A stretch of DNA of 64,000 nt from the NCBI GenBank assembly GCA_034440135.1, contig JAWXBP010000223.1, positions 1-64,000 on the forward strand. The letters are read 5' to 3'. How positions within the stretch are numbered: position 1 is the first letter of the stretch; every line of letters begins with the position of its first letter. The DNA is from Planctomycetia bacterium (GTDB lineage Bacteria > Planctomycetota > Planctomycetia > Pirellulales > JALHLM01). Below the pieces are notes generated by a model. The model was not told the DNA's origin, did not search any database, and worked only from the letters and a program-made list of their open reading frames with translations. The position numbers and the translations under genes were made by a program. Shown here piece after piece: positions 41,603-51,689 of the stretch.

Positions 41603-42682
41603 ATGTTGCTCGCTCAGGCTCAGGATGAAATCGGGGTTGGCAGCTGGATCATCATCATCGGCTTGCTGATCGCGGCCGTCGTCGGTTTAGTGTTGTTCGC
41701 GATGCTGGTGCGGTTTTTCCGCCTGTATATCCAGTCGGTCACCACGGGGGCAGGCATCGGGCTCTTGGACCTGATCACCATGTCGATCCGCAAGGTGCGG
41801 CCCGAGGTGATCGTCCGCAGCAAGATCATGGCCGTGCAGGCGGGCATGGGGGATAGCACTGGGATCACCCGGCGAGCGCTGGAGGCCCATTACCTGGCGG
41901 GCGGAAACGTGCCGCTGGTCATCAAGGCCATTATCGCCGCCAACAAAGCCAAGATCATCGACCTGGATTTCAAGCTCGCCACGGCCATCGACCTGGCCGG
42001 GCGGAATATCCTCGAAGCGGTCCAGACCAGCGTTTATCCGAAGGTCATCGAGTGCCCCGGCAAAAACTCCGGCCGGGAATCGCTCGACGCCGTGGCCAAG
42101 AACGGCATCCAATTAAAGGTCAAAGCTCGCGTCACAGTGCGGGCGAATCTCAAGCAATTGATTGGCGGTGCGACCGAAGAGACCATTATCGCCCGCGTCG
42201 GCGAAGGTATCGTCAGCGCGATCGGTTCCGCCGAAACGCACCTGATGGTGCTGGAGAACCCGGACCGGATTTCCAAGGCGGTGCTGCACCGCGGGCTGGA
42301 CAGCCTGACGGCGTTCGCGATCGTTTCGATCGACATCGCCGATATCGACGTGGGGGATAACATCGGCGCGCGCTTGCAGGCCGACCAGGCCGAGGCGGAT
42401 ACACGGGTCGCCCGGGCAGCAGCCGAAAGCCGGCGCGCCATGGCCGTCGCTCAGGAGCAGGAAATGGTCGCCAAGATCGAAGAAAGCCGGGCCAAGCTCG
42501 TCGCGGCCGAGGCGGAAGTGCCAAAGGCGATCGCGGAATCGTTCCGCTCCGGGATGTTGGGCATCATGGATTACTACCGGCTGCGCAACGTGCAGGCCGA
42601 TACGGAAATGCGGAGCTCGATTGCCGGCACCGGCGCTCAGAGCAGGACGCAGCGGACCTCGGCGGGGGCGCCGGTATCATGA
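41603..42682 (+). CDS. floA: Flotillin-like protein FloA
   Basis: A 359-residue membrane protein of the FloA/YqfA family, thought to organise functional membrane microdomains. After a short N-terminus there is one hydrophobic hairpin (about 14-40, [20 protein letters not shown]). The SPFH-like domain then includes [40 protein letters not shown] and [20 protein letters not shown]. Later there is a long charged coiled coil ([20 protein letters not shown] and [20 protein letters not shown]). The ATG at 41603 is the natural start. It overlaps the next gene by four bases (ATGA), so the two are translationally coupled. Function by family; a specific cargo is unknown. Confidence 0.94.
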   Translation: MLLAQAQDEIGVGSWIIIIGLLIAAVVGLVLFAMLVRFFRLYIQSVTTGAGIGLLDLITMSIRKVRPEVIVRSKIMAVQAGMGDSTGITRRALEAHYLAGGNVPLVIKAIIAANKAKIIDLDFKLATAIDLAGRNILEAVQTSVYPKVIECPGKNSGRESLDAVAKNGIQLKVKARVTVRANLKQLIGGATEETIIARVGEGIVSAIGSAETHLMVLENPDRISKAVLHRGLDSLTAFAIVSIDIADIDVGDNIGARLQADQAEADTRVARAAAESRRAMAVAQEQEMVAKIEESRAKLVAAEAEVPKAIAESFRSGMLGIMDYYRLRNVQADTEMRSSIAGTGAQSRTQRTSAGAPVS

Positions 42683-43374
42683 CGGATTGGGCGATCATAC
42701 TCGGCTGGGCGCCGCTCCTGGCGGCCGACCTCGAAACGTGGCTCAAGCTCACGTTCGCGGCCGTGGCGGGCTTGATCTGGATCGTCAACCAGTTGGTCAA
42801 CAACGCCAAAAAGAACCAGGCCCCGCCCGTTCCCCGTCCGGCGCAGCCGCCGGTGCCGCAGCGTCCGCAGCCAGGCTTGGAAGATGTGCAGGATTTTCTG
42901 CGCCGCGCCGCCGAGCAACGCCAACGCGAGGCACAGCGTGCCGCACAGCCGCCCAAGCCGAAGCAACAGCGACCGGCGACGCCGAAGAAAGCCCCCGCGC
43001 AGACCCCGAAGAAACCGCGACAGCTTGCCAAGCCGCTCTCGGCCGAGGTCGTGGCCGAACCGATGCGCGAACGCAGCGTCGGCGAACACGTGCAAAAACA
43101 CCTGGATTCGAGCCAGTTCCAGCAGCGCAGCAGTCACCTCTCGCAAGTGGCGGAAGCGCCGTCGCAAATCGGCTCGCACCTGCAGCACGTGTTCGATCAC
43201 CAGGTCGGCCGGCTCACGACGGGGACCGAGTCCGACGATGATCCTGCTACGGAGGGCGCCGCCGTCCCGGTCACGGCTGCGGCCGCGATTGCCCGGATGT
43301 TGTCCCAACCGGAATCGGCCAAACAGGCGTTCATCCTGGGCGAGATCTTCCGCCGTCCGGACAGTACGCGATAG
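42679..43374 (+). CDS. Proline-rich membrane protein coupled to floA
   Basis: A 231-residue protein. A membrane-active N-terminus ([20 protein letters not shown], about 21-40) is followed by a Pro/Gln-rich basic linker ([18 protein letters not shown], then [13 protein letters not shown]). A C-terminal region (about 135-231) is Ser/Gln-rich with helices ([20 protein letters not shown]) and ends with [18 protein letters not shown]. No known domain seen. The four-base overlap with floA suggests a linked role, perhaps as a scaffold partner; that is inference from the coupling. An R3 element follows 18 bases after the stop. Confidence 0.7.
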   Translation: MTDWAIILGWAPLLAADLETWLKLTFAAVAGLIWIVNQLVNNAKKNQAPPVPRPAQPPVPQRPQPGLEDVQDFLRRAAEQRQREAQRAAQPPKPKQQRPATPKKAPAQTPKKPRQLAKPLSAEVVAEPMRERSVGEHVQKHLDSSQFQQRSSHLSQVAEAPSQIGSHLQHVFDHQVGRLTTGTESDDDPATEGAAVPVTAAAAIARMLSQPESAKQAFILGEIFRRPDSTR

Positions 43375-43392
43375 CTGCCCGTTCAAAGCACC

Positions 43393-43496
43393 ACACTAGC
43401 CCGACGCGCAAGCGAGGGGGAGTGGACGTCGACCATGAGTACGGCCGGTACTCTCAGTTCACGCCAACTCCCCCTCGCTTGCGCGTCGGGCTAGTT
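43393..43496. repeat. R3 palindromic element, copy c (104 bp)
   Basis: Left arm ACACTAGCCCGACGCGCAAG then CGAGGGGGAG; right arm CTCCCCCTCGCTTGCGCGTC then GGGCTAGT. This is the best-preserved R3 copy, with about 27 paired bases. It follows the coupled floA operon. Confidence 0.85.
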
Positions 43497-43546
43497 TAGA
43501 TGGGTCAGGGGCGACAATTCGGGAACTGGACCAGCGCGATCCATCC

Positions 43547-44023
43547 ATGAATGAGTTTGATGGGCAACTCGTGGACGAAGCGTGCTATCCGTGTACCAGG
43601 GCTCATCGATGGTTCGCGCGGGCGCAATGCGTTTTGTTGCTAACGATTCTGTACTTGGTTGTTTACCCTCGCGATACAAGGATGTTTTTCGTACTGGCGG
43701 GGTTTTTCGTGGTTCTCGGAGCCGGAAGCGAAATGATCTACTGGCATGTGCGCAAAACGTGCTCGGAAGTCCTCGCCCACGGCAAATGGAGCCCTGGCGT
43801 CGTGACCGCGAAGCGTTTCACGCGCCGGTGGTCCAATCAGTACATGACGGTCGCTGTCGAAGTAGATGGACAATCGTACGAACGTGAGGCCATCGTCGCT
43901 TCAAAAACGTATTATCGATTTCAAGTTGGGCAGGCGGTTCAAGTGCTTCGCGATCGCCAGCCGGGCGGCCGCTGGGTCCTTCTAAAGGACGCCGCCGACG
44001 TTCATGCCAAAGTCGATCGCTAA
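43547..44023 (+). CDS. Membrane protein, DUF3592-like
   Basis: A 158-residue protein with two adjacent membrane helices (about 26-45, CVLLLTILYLVVYP and 46-66, FFVLAGFFVVLGAG). These are followed by a soluble domain containing SPGVVTAKRFTRRWSNQYMT, VEVDGQSYEREAIVASKTYY and FQVGQAVQVLRDR. The last block resembles the end of DUF3592 and of related small domains that bind nothing known. The ATG at 43547 is the first; a longer start is not evident. No neighbour suggests a role. A decayed R3 element lies between it and gyrA. Confidence 0.65.
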   Translation: MNEFDGQLVDEACYPCTRAHRWFARAQCVLLLTILYLVVYPRDTRMFFVLAGFFVVLGAGSEMIYWHVRKTCSEVLAHGKWSPGVVTAKRFTRRWSNQYMTVAVEVDGQSYEREAIVASKTYYRFQVGQAVQVLRDRQPGGRWVLLKDAADVHAKVDR

Positions 44024-44130
44024 ACCCTTCTCAACACTGCATTTGCGACTTGTTCTTCGGCTGCGGCGGCGATTGAGAATTGGCTGGAAATCCGGTAAGA
44101 TAAGCGGCTCGCAAAGGCGGCTTGCCGGAT

Positions 44131-44238
44131 GCTGGCAAGACGCGCAAGCGATGGGGAAGGAACGCCGGGCTTCAGCGCGCGGTTTTCGGCCTTTGTCTCG
44201 CGCTTTCTCCCCCTCGCTGGCGCTGCGGGCTGGTGTGG
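44131..44238. repeat. R3 element, eroded copy e
   Basis: The right arm CTCCCCCTCGCTGGCGCTGC then GGGCTGGTGT is well kept. The left arm is reduced to GATGCTGGCAAGACGCGCAA then GCGATGGGGAAG. It lies about 30 bases before the gyrA start codon. Confidence 0.6.
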
Positions 44239-44269
44239 GCTGCTTGCTCATTCTTGAAAGGATTGATCC

Positions 44270-46987
44270 TTGGCTGACGACGACGATTCGGATGATGGCT
44301 TGCAGCCGGCGCCGCCGGTCGACGATCCGGGTGGCAACGCTCCGGGTACGCGGATTGTCGAGTTGCAGATCGAGGATGAGCTGAAGGACAGCTACCTGAC
44401 GTACGCGATGAGCGTGATCGTCAGCCGTGCGCTGCCGGACGTGCGCGACGGGCTTAAGCCGTCGCAACGGCGGATTCTGGTCGCCATGAACGACCTGAAC
44501 CTTACGCCGGGCGCGAGCCGCGTGAAATGCGCGAAGATCTCCGGCGACACCAGCGGCAACTACCACCCGCACGGCGAAAGCGTCATCTACCCGACGCTGG
44601 TGCGCATGGCGCAAGAGTGGAACATGCGCCATGTGCTGATCGATAAGCAGGGCAATTTCGGCTCCATCGCCGGTCTCCCCGCGGCCGCCATGCGATACAC
44701 GGAAGCCCGACTGTCGACCGCCGCGGCGATGATGCTGGAGGACTTGAAGCTCGATACGGTCGACTACATTCCGACCTATGACGAGCGTCACATGGAGCCG
44801 GTCGTGTTGCCGGCCAAGTTTCCGAACTTGCTGATCAACGGCGCGATCGGCATCGCCGTCGGCATGACGGCTTCGATCCCGCCGCACAACTTGCGCGAGG
44901 TCTGCGCCGCGGTGGTCCGCCTGATCGACGAACCGGCCACGTCGATCGACGAATTGATGGAGATTATCCCCGGCCCCGACTTCCCCACGGGCGGCATCGT
45001 CTGCGGGCGCTCGGGCATTCGCCGCGGCTACTACACCGGCCGCAGCACGATCGTGCTCCGCGCGCGGACGCGCGTCGAGGCACACGGCAAGGGACGCACG
45101 CGGATCATCGTCAGCGAGATCCCGTATCAGCAGGCGCGCGATCGCGTGGAAGAGCGGATTGCGCAGTTGATCAACGAGGACAAGATCAAGGGCATCTCCG
45201 CCCAGCGCAACGAAAGCGATCTGAACGAGCCGGTGCGGTTGGTGCTGGAACTGAAGCGTGACGCCGATCCGGATATCGTGCTGAACCAACTTTACCAGTT
45301 CTCGCCGCTGCAGGAATCGTTCTCGTTCATCCTGCTGGCGCTGGTCGACGGCAAGCCGCGGACGCTGAACCTCAAAGAACTGCTGGAAGAGTTCATTCGT
45401 CACCGTGTGACGGTGATCCGCCGGCGGACCGAGTTCCTGCTCAACAAGGCGCGGCAGCGGAAGCACACGGTCGAAGGGTTGTTGCTCGCGCACGCCAACA
45501 TCGACGAGATCATTCGCATCATCCGCTCGTCGAAGACGCAGCCGGAAGCCAAGACGCGCTTGATGGGGGTCGAATGCCCGGCGGCGATGATGAAACGCGC
45601 GTTGGGCGACGACGGCTTCGCGGTATTTCAAGCGGAGCGCGGCGTGGCAGGCGTGTATACGCTGACCGCAGTGCAAGCCGACGCGATTCTGCGAATGACG
45701 CTCGGGCAGTTGGTCAATTTGGAGCAAGAAAAGCTCGGCGAGGAATATCGCGAGCTGCTGGCGGAGATCACTGAGTATCTGCGGCTCCTCTCGGACGAGC
45801 AGCATATTCTGAGGATCATCCGCAACGACATGGAGGAAGCGACCAAGAAACTCGGCGACGATCGGCGGACCGAAATCTCCGGCGAAGAACTCGGCGATAT
45901 CGACCTGGAAGATCTAATCACCGAAGAGAACATGGTGGTCACGATCAGCCATCAGGGCTACATCAAGCGCACGCCGGCCAGCACTTATCGTGCACAGCGC
46001 CGCGGCGGCAAGGGCTTGAAGGGCGCATCGGCCGACGAAGAAGATCCCATCCAGCATCTGTTCGCCGCCAGCACGCACGACTACCTGCTGTTCTTCACGA
46101 ACCGCGGCCGCGTTTACTGGCAAAAGGTCTACGGACTCCCGCAACTCGCTCGGGAAAGCCGCGGCCGGGCGATTGTCAATTTGCTGAACCTGGCCGAAGG
46201 CGAACGGATCGCGGAGTGCATGAATGTCCGCGATTTCGATCAGCCCGATCACTACTTGATCATGGCCACGCGCTTGGGGTTGGTGAAGAAGACCGACCTG
46301 TCCGCGTTCCGTCGGCCGCTCAAGGGAGGCATCATCGCTATCAAGCTCCGCGAAGACGACGAGCTGGTGGACGTGGCGATCACCAAGCCCGGCGATGAAA
46401 TTGTGCTTTCTACTTCGACCGGCATGGCGATTCGTTTCAAGCAGGAAAGCGCCCGATCCATGGGACGCAATTCCAGCGGCGTGAAGGGGATTAAGCTCAG
46501 CGCCGGTGACGCGGTGGTCGGCATGGTGGTGGCGGACCCCGACGCGACGCTGCTCACCGTTTGCGAGAACGGCTACGGCAAGCGTACCCCGTTCGGCCCG
46601 AACAGCGCGGACGAGATCGCCGATGAAGACGCCGGCGAGGAAGTAACCGCCGTCGAGCCAGCCCCCGCCGAAGAACCAGACGAAGCCGCGGAAGGGAATA
46701 CGTCGGGCCAGCGCTATCGCACGCAGGGGCGCGGCGGCAAGGGCCTGCGCGACATCAAGGCCACGAAGCGCAACGGCCCCGTGGTGAGCGTGGTGAGCGT
46801 GAACGACGAAGACGAACTGCTGATGATCACCGCTCGCGGCAAGCTCCAACGCATGGCGGTGAACGAGATCAGCATCATCGGCCGCAATACGCAAGGCGTA
46901 CGGATCATGGCGCTCGACGAGGAAGACACCGTGGCCGGCGTGGTCCGCGTTCCACGCGATGAAAGCACGACGGAAGAAGCAAGCTAG
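44270..46987 (+). CDS. gyrA: DNA gyrase subunit A
   Basis: Breakage-reunion subunit of gyrase, which introduces negative supercoils with GyrB. The 905-residue protein has the catalytic tyrosine in [11 protein letters not shown] (Tyr143). The quinolone region reads [20 protein letters not shown], with Ser104 at the Ser83 position and Pro108 where E. coli has Asp87. The tower and coiled coil follow, then the CTD pinwheel with the GyrA box [10 protein letters not shown]. One CTD blade carries an acidic insert of about 40 residues (near 776-815, [20 protein letters not shown]) just before a second GRGGKG-like sequence. Translation starts at a TTG, 44270, with AAAGGA eight bases upstream. gyrB is not adjacent. 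Confidence 0.96.
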   Translation: MADDDDSDDGLQPAPPVDDPGGNAPGTRIVELQIEDELKDSYLTYAMSVIVSRALPDVRDGLKPSQRRILVAMNDLNLTPGASRVKCAKISGDTSGNYHPHGESVIYPTLVRMAQEWNMRHVLIDKQGNFGSIAGLPAAAMRYTEARLSTAAAMMLEDLKLDTVDYIPTYDERHMEPVVLPAKFPNLLINGAIGIAVGMTASIPPHNLREVCAAVVRLIDEPATSIDELMEIIPGPDFPTGGIVCGRSGIRRGYYTGRSTIVLRARTRVEAHGKGRTRIIVSEIPYQQARDRVEERIAQLINEDKIKGISAQRNESDLNEPVRLVLELKRDADPDIVLNQLYQFSPLQESFSFILLALVDGKPRTLNLKELLEEFIRHRVTVIRRRTEFLLNKARQRKHTVEGLLLAHANIDEIIRIIRSSKTQPEAKTRLMGVECPAAMMKRALGDDGFAVFQAERGVAGVYTLTAVQADAILRMTLGQLVNLEQEKLGEEYRELLAEITEYLRLLSDEQHILRIIRNDMEEATKKLGDDRRTEISGEELGDIDLEDLITEENMVVTISHQGYIKRTPASTYRAQRRGGKGLKGASADEEDPIQHLFAASTHDYLLFFTNRGRVYWQKVYGLPQLARESRGRAIVNLLNLAEGERIAECMNVRDFDQPDHYLIMATRLGLVKKTDLSAFRRPLKGGIIAIKLREDDELVDVAITKPGDEIVLSTSTGMAIRFKQESARSMGRNSSGVKGIKLSAGDAVVGMVVADPDATLLTVCENGYGKRTPFGPNSADEIADEDAGEEVTAVEPAPAEEPDEAAEGNTSGQRYRTQGRGGKGLRDIKATKRNGPVVSVVSVNDEDELLMITARGKLQRMAVNEISIIGRNTQGVRIMALDEEDTVAGVVRVPRDESTTEEAS

Positions 46988-47039
46988 TGCGGCCGCCATC
47001 TGCCTAAAATAGAGCCGGGAGCGTCAGCGACCGGAGTGA

Positions 47040-48158
<1,119 letters not shown>

Positions 48159-48225
48159 AGCTGGGAATCGGCCCTGCCGCGACCAATTGCCATTTAGCTT
48201 CGCTGCCCCACCACTCTCCCTCTTA

Positions 48226-48254
48226 CCTCTGCGTCTCAGCGCCTCCGCGGTGAA
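48226..48254. repeat. Single arm of the R7 middle palindrome
   Basis: CCTCTGCGTCTCAGCGCCTC then CGCGGTGAA, as in the right middle arm at 7731-7764. It lies directly before the next gene's start codon, so this arm forms the 5' leader. No left arm was found. Confidence 0.7.
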
Positions 48255-48266
48255 GCGGTTTTGCCC

Positions 48267-49205
48267 GTGAAAGCATTCATTACAGGAATCACGGGTTTCG
48301 TCGGCGGACACCTCGCGGAGCATTTGCTCGCGACCGGCGACGAAGTGATGGGGCTATCAACGTCAGGCCGTTGGCCAGAACGGACGCCGGATGAACTGGT
48401 TCGCCACGTGCGCCTCGTGCAAGGCGATCTATCGTCGGACGAAATGTTGCAAAGCCTGAATCAGGCGGCTCGCGACTTCGCCCCCGACTGCGTTTATCAC
48501 CTGGCGGCGATCAGCGTGCCGAGCGAATGCGGCGGCGCGGAGCCGACGCCCCGAGCGATCGCGGCGAACGTCGACGGCACGCGGCGCGTGTTGGAATGGG
48601 CGGCGGCGCGATCGATTCGCGTGCTCGTCGTCAGCACCAGCCATGTCTATGCTCAGCCCAGTTCGCGCGACGCGCGAGCCAGCGAGGATGATCCGCCGCG
48701 GCCAAAGAACGCGTATGGAACAACCAAGTTGTTGGCGGAGCGAATCGCGCTCGAAGTCGTCCGCGCCGGCCACGTGGATGCCATCGTCGCCCGGGCGTTT
48801 CAACATACCGGGCCGCGACAAGGCGGACGTATGATGCTGCCGGAATGGTCGGCGCAGCTTGCCAGCGGGGCAGACAAAATTACGGTGCGCAATCGCGATA
48901 CCTGGATCGACCTGAGCGACGTCCGCGACGTGGTGCGGGCCTACCGACTATTAGTGGAACATGGTCGAAGGGGCGAGATCTACAACGTGGGAAGCGGCGT
49001 TCCGCGGCGCACGGGAGATATTCTTGGCCAGCTTATCCAACTCGCCGGACGAGCGGTCGAAGTTGAAGAAAAGACGCCCGGCGAACGCTTCGACGCGATC
49101 GCCGCTATTGGCAAGATACAACAAGTGACCGCCTGGCAGCCAGAAGTGCCCATCGAGCAAACGATTCGCGACGTGTGGGCGTGGCATACCAACCCGAAGC
49201 GCTAA
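48267..49205 (+). CDS. NAD-dependent epimerase/reductase, GDP-4-keto-6-deoxymannose reductase-like
   Basis: A 312-residue SDR enzyme beginning KAFITGITGFVGGHLAEHLL. It has the catalytic sequence KNAYGTTKLLAE (Tyr and Lys), HLAAISVPSECGG, and RAFQHTGPRQGGRMMLP, which resembles the substrate region of Rmd/RfbD-like GDP-sugar reductases. Following gmd directly, it most likely reduces the 4-keto intermediate to GDP-D-rhamnose or an epimer; which sugar is made cannot be told. The start is the GTG at 48267 (a TTG two codons earlier is less likely). The leader contains one arm of a palindromic repeat. Confidence 0.83.
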   Translation: MKAFITGITGFVGGHLAEHLLATGDEVMGLSTSGRWPERTPDELVRHVRLVQGDLSSDEMLQSLNQAARDFAPDCVYHLAAISVPSECGGAEPTPRAIAANVDGTRRVLEWAAARSIRVLVVSTSHVYAQPSSRDARASEDDPPRPKNAYGTTKLLAERIALEVVRAGHVDAIVARAFQHTGPRQGGRMMLPEWSAQLASGADKITVRNRDTWIDLSDVRDVVRAYRLLVEHGRRGEIYNVGSGVPRRTGDILGQLIQLAGRAVEVEEKTPGERFDAIAAIGKIQQVTAWQPEVPIEQTIRDVWAWHTNPKR

Positions 49206-49206
49206 C

Positions 49207-49290
49207 GAAGAGGAGTAGACGTCGGTCTCAGCGCAAAGCTCAGCGCAAAAGCAGTGTAATCTCCCCCTCACTGGTGATTCGGGTTGGTGT
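49207..49290. repeat. R3 element, eroded copy f
   Basis: The right arm CTCCCCCTCACTGGTGATTC then GGGTTGGTGT is recognisable with several changes. The left arm is reduced to AGGAGTAGACGTCGG-like sequence. It starts just after the stop codon of one gene and ends 12 bases before the start of the next. Confidence 0.5.
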
Positions 49291-49302
49291 AGAATTCCTG
49301 AC

Positions 49303-50019
49303 GTGAAAATCGCGCTCATGATTACCTGCCTGGGAGACGTGCTGCGGCCCGAGGCTGGGCAGGCGACAGTGCGGCTGTTGCGCCGGCTGGGACATGAGGT
49401 CAGCTTTCCCGAGCGGCAAACCTGTTGCGGGCAACCGTTCTACAACAGTGGGTTCAGCGACTACGCCCGGGAGCAAGCAAAGTTCACCATCGAGGTATTT
49501 GAACACGCCGAGGTCGTGGTCGCGCCGTCCGGATCGTGCGCGGCGATGGTCAGGGTGGAATACCCGCACTTGCTCGAAGCCGAGCCGGAGTGGCATGCGC
49601 GCGCGCAGCGGCTGGCCGAGAAGACCTATGAGCTGAGCGAGTTTCTGGTAAACCGGCTGGGCGTCGTCGACGTCGGCGCGCGATACGAAGGTCGCGTGAC
49701 GTATCACTACGCCTGCCACCTGCGCGGGTTGGGCATGACGGACGAGGTCGAGCGGTTGATTCGCCACGTGGCTGGCGTGACCTTCGTACCGATTGAGCGC
49801 GCCGATCAATGCTGCGGCTTCGGCGGCTCCTTCGCCGTGCGCTATCCGGACATCTCCACGGCCATGGTCGACGGCAAAGTCGAATGCATCACCGCAACCA
49901 GCGCCGACGTGGTCGTCTCCACGGACGCCGGCTGCCTGATGAACATCGGGGGGCGACTACGGAGACTCGGCAAGCCGATCGAGGTGCTGCATATCGCGGA
50001 GTTGCTGGAGAGAAGGTAG
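49303..50019 (+). CDS. LutA-like (Fe-S)-binding protein with two CCG domains
   Basis: A 238-residue cytosolic protein with two cysteine-rich CCG domains. The first has MITCLGD (Cys9) and TCCGQPFYNSG (Cys41-42). The second has YHYACHLRG, then DQCCGFGGSFAV. It matches LutA/YkgE, the non-flavin part of the L-lactate oxidation complex LutABC, and related glycolate oxidase subunits. The LutB and LutC partners are not adjacent, so whether lactate is the substrate is open. The GTG at 49303 begins the conserved sequence. An R8 palindrome starts three bases after its stop codon. Confidence 0.86.
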   Translation: MKIALMITCLGDVLRPEAGQATVRLLRRLGHEVSFPERQTCCGQPFYNSGFSDYAREQAKFTIEVFEHAEVVVAPSGSCAAMVRVEYPHLLEAEPEWHARAQRLAEKTYELSEFLVNRLGVVDVGARYEGRVTYHYACHLRGLGMTDEVERLIRHVAGVTFVPIERADQCCGFGGSFAVRYPDISTAMVDGKVECITATSADVVVSTDAGCLMNIGGRLRRLGKPIEVLHIAELLERR

Positions 50020-50021
50020 GG

Positions 50022-50130
50022 GGAAATGACGAATTTCTAAATTCGAATGTCGAATCAAATCCGAATGCCCAAATGACGAAGGATCGCGATGGCGCGCTTC
50101 AGTCATTTGAGTTTCGACATTCGTCATTCC
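50022..50130. repeat. R8 palindromic element, copy d (109 bp)
   Basis: Left arm GGAAATGACGAATTTCTAAA then TTCGAATGTCGAATC; right arm GTTTCGACATTCGTCATTCC. It fills the gap between two convergent genes. The right arm supplies the TGA of the TolC-family gene, and the left arm starts three bases after the stop of the other gene. Confidence 0.85.
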
Positions 50131-51425
50131 TTCAAACTGTCCGTCAGCAGCAGTCCTTCGATTTCGATGACGCTCGCGCGAAGATCGCCGAGCGCGGTGA
50201 GGTAGGCCAGATTGACCTGGAAAAATGTGCGCTGCGACGTGAGGCGGGTGAGGTAATCGAACTCGCCCTGTTGCCAGCCCGCGGTGACGAGCCGCAGTGA
50301 TTCCTCGGCGGCCGGCAGGATGGACTTCTCGTAGCGATCCACTTGCTGCCGCGCGTTGCTGTAGCGCTCGAAGGCGGCGGCTAGGCGTTGTTGCAGATCC
50401 AACTCGACGCGGCTGACGTTGGTCTGCGCGGCGGCCACGTCGGCCTGAGCGCGGCGGACGCCTCCTTGATTGCGATTCCAGAGCGGCAGCGGAAACGTCG
50501 CCTGCACGCTGATGTTCGCTTCGTCCGTCACCTGGTTTTGCTGAATCAACGTCTGCACGTTGATATTCGGCGTCGGTTCCGCGAGTTCTCGCTGCAGCGT
50601 CCAACGCGCGCGGACGACCTGAGCGAGCGAGGCGGCCCGTTCCGGGCTTTCCGCGTAGAGGCGATCGACCATGGAATTGAAGTCGAGCGTCGGGATGGCG
50701 CCCTGCAAGCTGCCGGCCAGCGGTTGGGGCGCCAGATACGGCATTCCGACCACTGCCGCCAGTTGTCGCCAGGCGGAAAGGTAACGATTTCCGGCATTGA
50801 TCGCGGTGATCTGCGCGTTTTGAACTTCAATCTGCGCTTGCAGCAAGTCGATGCGGTTGCCTTCCTCGGCCTTGCGCAACGCCTCGGCCGTGCGAGCACC
50901 TTCTTCGGCAACGAATTGCAATCTTCCCGCCAAGTCACGGGACTGCTGCGCGACCAGCACGTCGTAGAAGCGCAGCCGCACGTCGTTGACGACGCGCATT
51001 TGCATCCCGCGCAATTGCTGGTCGCGGGTGCGGACCTCGGCCGCGGCGGCGGCGCGATTCAAGCGCAGCTTGCCACCGGTGACAAACTCCTGTTCGACGT
51101 ATCCGCCTTGCTGGCCGGCCGTGCCGAGATCGCCCATCTGATTACCGGAATAGCCCACGACCGGGTTTGGCGGCAGGCCGGATTGAAGCCAATCGCCCCG
51201 AGCCGCCCTGAGCTGCGCCGTCGCACGCCCGAGGCCAGGGTGATTCGACATCGCGAAGTCTTCTAGCTCTGCCAACGTCATGGCCGGCCGCTGCGCCCGT
51301 GCGGCGTTTTGAACAACACGGAGATTCGCCACCGTTGCGTCGCGCTCCGGCTGCGCAGCGACGCAAATCGCCGGCGCGATAGCAACCAGGGCGAACAACG
51401 GCAGTGTGGCAAACGTGGTGCGCAT
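50124..51425 (-). CDS. Outer-membrane efflux protein, TolC/CusC family
   Basis: A 433-residue exported protein with a signal peptide (TLPLFALVAIAPAICVA). The OEP architecture follows: two long helical hairpins that mirror each other (about 60-235 and 255-430), with SNHPGLGRATAQLRAARGDW, VEQEFVTGGKLRLNRAAAAA and LPLWNRNQGGVRRAQADVAA (an internal repeat of the same kind). These proteins trimerise to form a channel for metal or drug efflux pumps; the pump and adaptor genes are not in the window. The ATG at 51425 is preferred over one 31 codons upstream. Its stop codon is inside the arm of an R8 palindrome (the last codons are SLKE). Confidence 0.9.
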   Translation of the reverse strand: MRTTFATLPLFALVAIAPAICVAAQPERDATVANLRVVQNAARAQRPAMTLAELEDFAMSNHPGLGRATAQLRAARGDWLQSGLPPNPVVGYSGNQMGDLGTAGQQGGYVEQEFVTGGKLRLNRAAAAAEVRTRDQQLRGMQMRVVNDVRLRFYDVLVAQQSRDLAGRLQFVAEEGARTAEALRKAEEGNRIDLLQAQIEVQNAQITAINAGNRYLSAWRQLAAVVGMPYLAPQPLAGSLQGAIPTLDFNSMVDRLYAESPERAASLAQVVRARWTLQRELAEPTPNINVQTLIQQNQVTDEANISVQATFPLPLWNRNQGGVRRAQADVAAAQTNVSRVELDLQQRLAAAFERYSNARQQVDRYEKSILPAAEESLRLVTAGWQQGEFDYLTRLTSQRTFFQVNLAYLTALGDLRASVIEIEGLLLTDSLKE

Positions 51426-51558
51426 TCGGGAACAGTCCGATGACTCAGCGGCCGCCGTGAGAGTCGGCAACGGGCAATATCGATCATCGGACCGCGAGAA
51501 TCGCCAGCCCGAGAGCATTCGGCGCAGCCGCGAAAGCTTGCGCAGCTTGCCACTTTAG

Positions 51559-51688
51559 AGCCAATCCCAGAACCTAATGGGGTGGCTGGGGTCGAATGTA
51601 CTCATTCGCCCCAGGCGCTACACGCTGGAGGCGAGCGAGTACGCTCGTCCCCAGCCACTCACGCTTAATTCAGATTCTGGGATTGGCT
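51559..51688. repeat. R13 nested palindrome (130 bp)
   Basis: Outer arms AGCCAATCCCAGAA and complement; inner arms GTGGCTGGGG and CCCCAGCCAC. Between them, ATGTACTCATTCGCC and GAGCGAGTACGCTCGTCC pair partly. It sits between two minus-strand genes and ends one base before the stop codon of the epimerase. Only this copy was seen. Confidence 0.8.
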
Positions 51689-51689
51689 G

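Noticed and set aside
43982-45805. 607-codon minus-strand frame opposite gyrA
   Set aside because: gyrA is certain on the plus strand; the antisense frame is rich in Arg, His and Gln without any motif.
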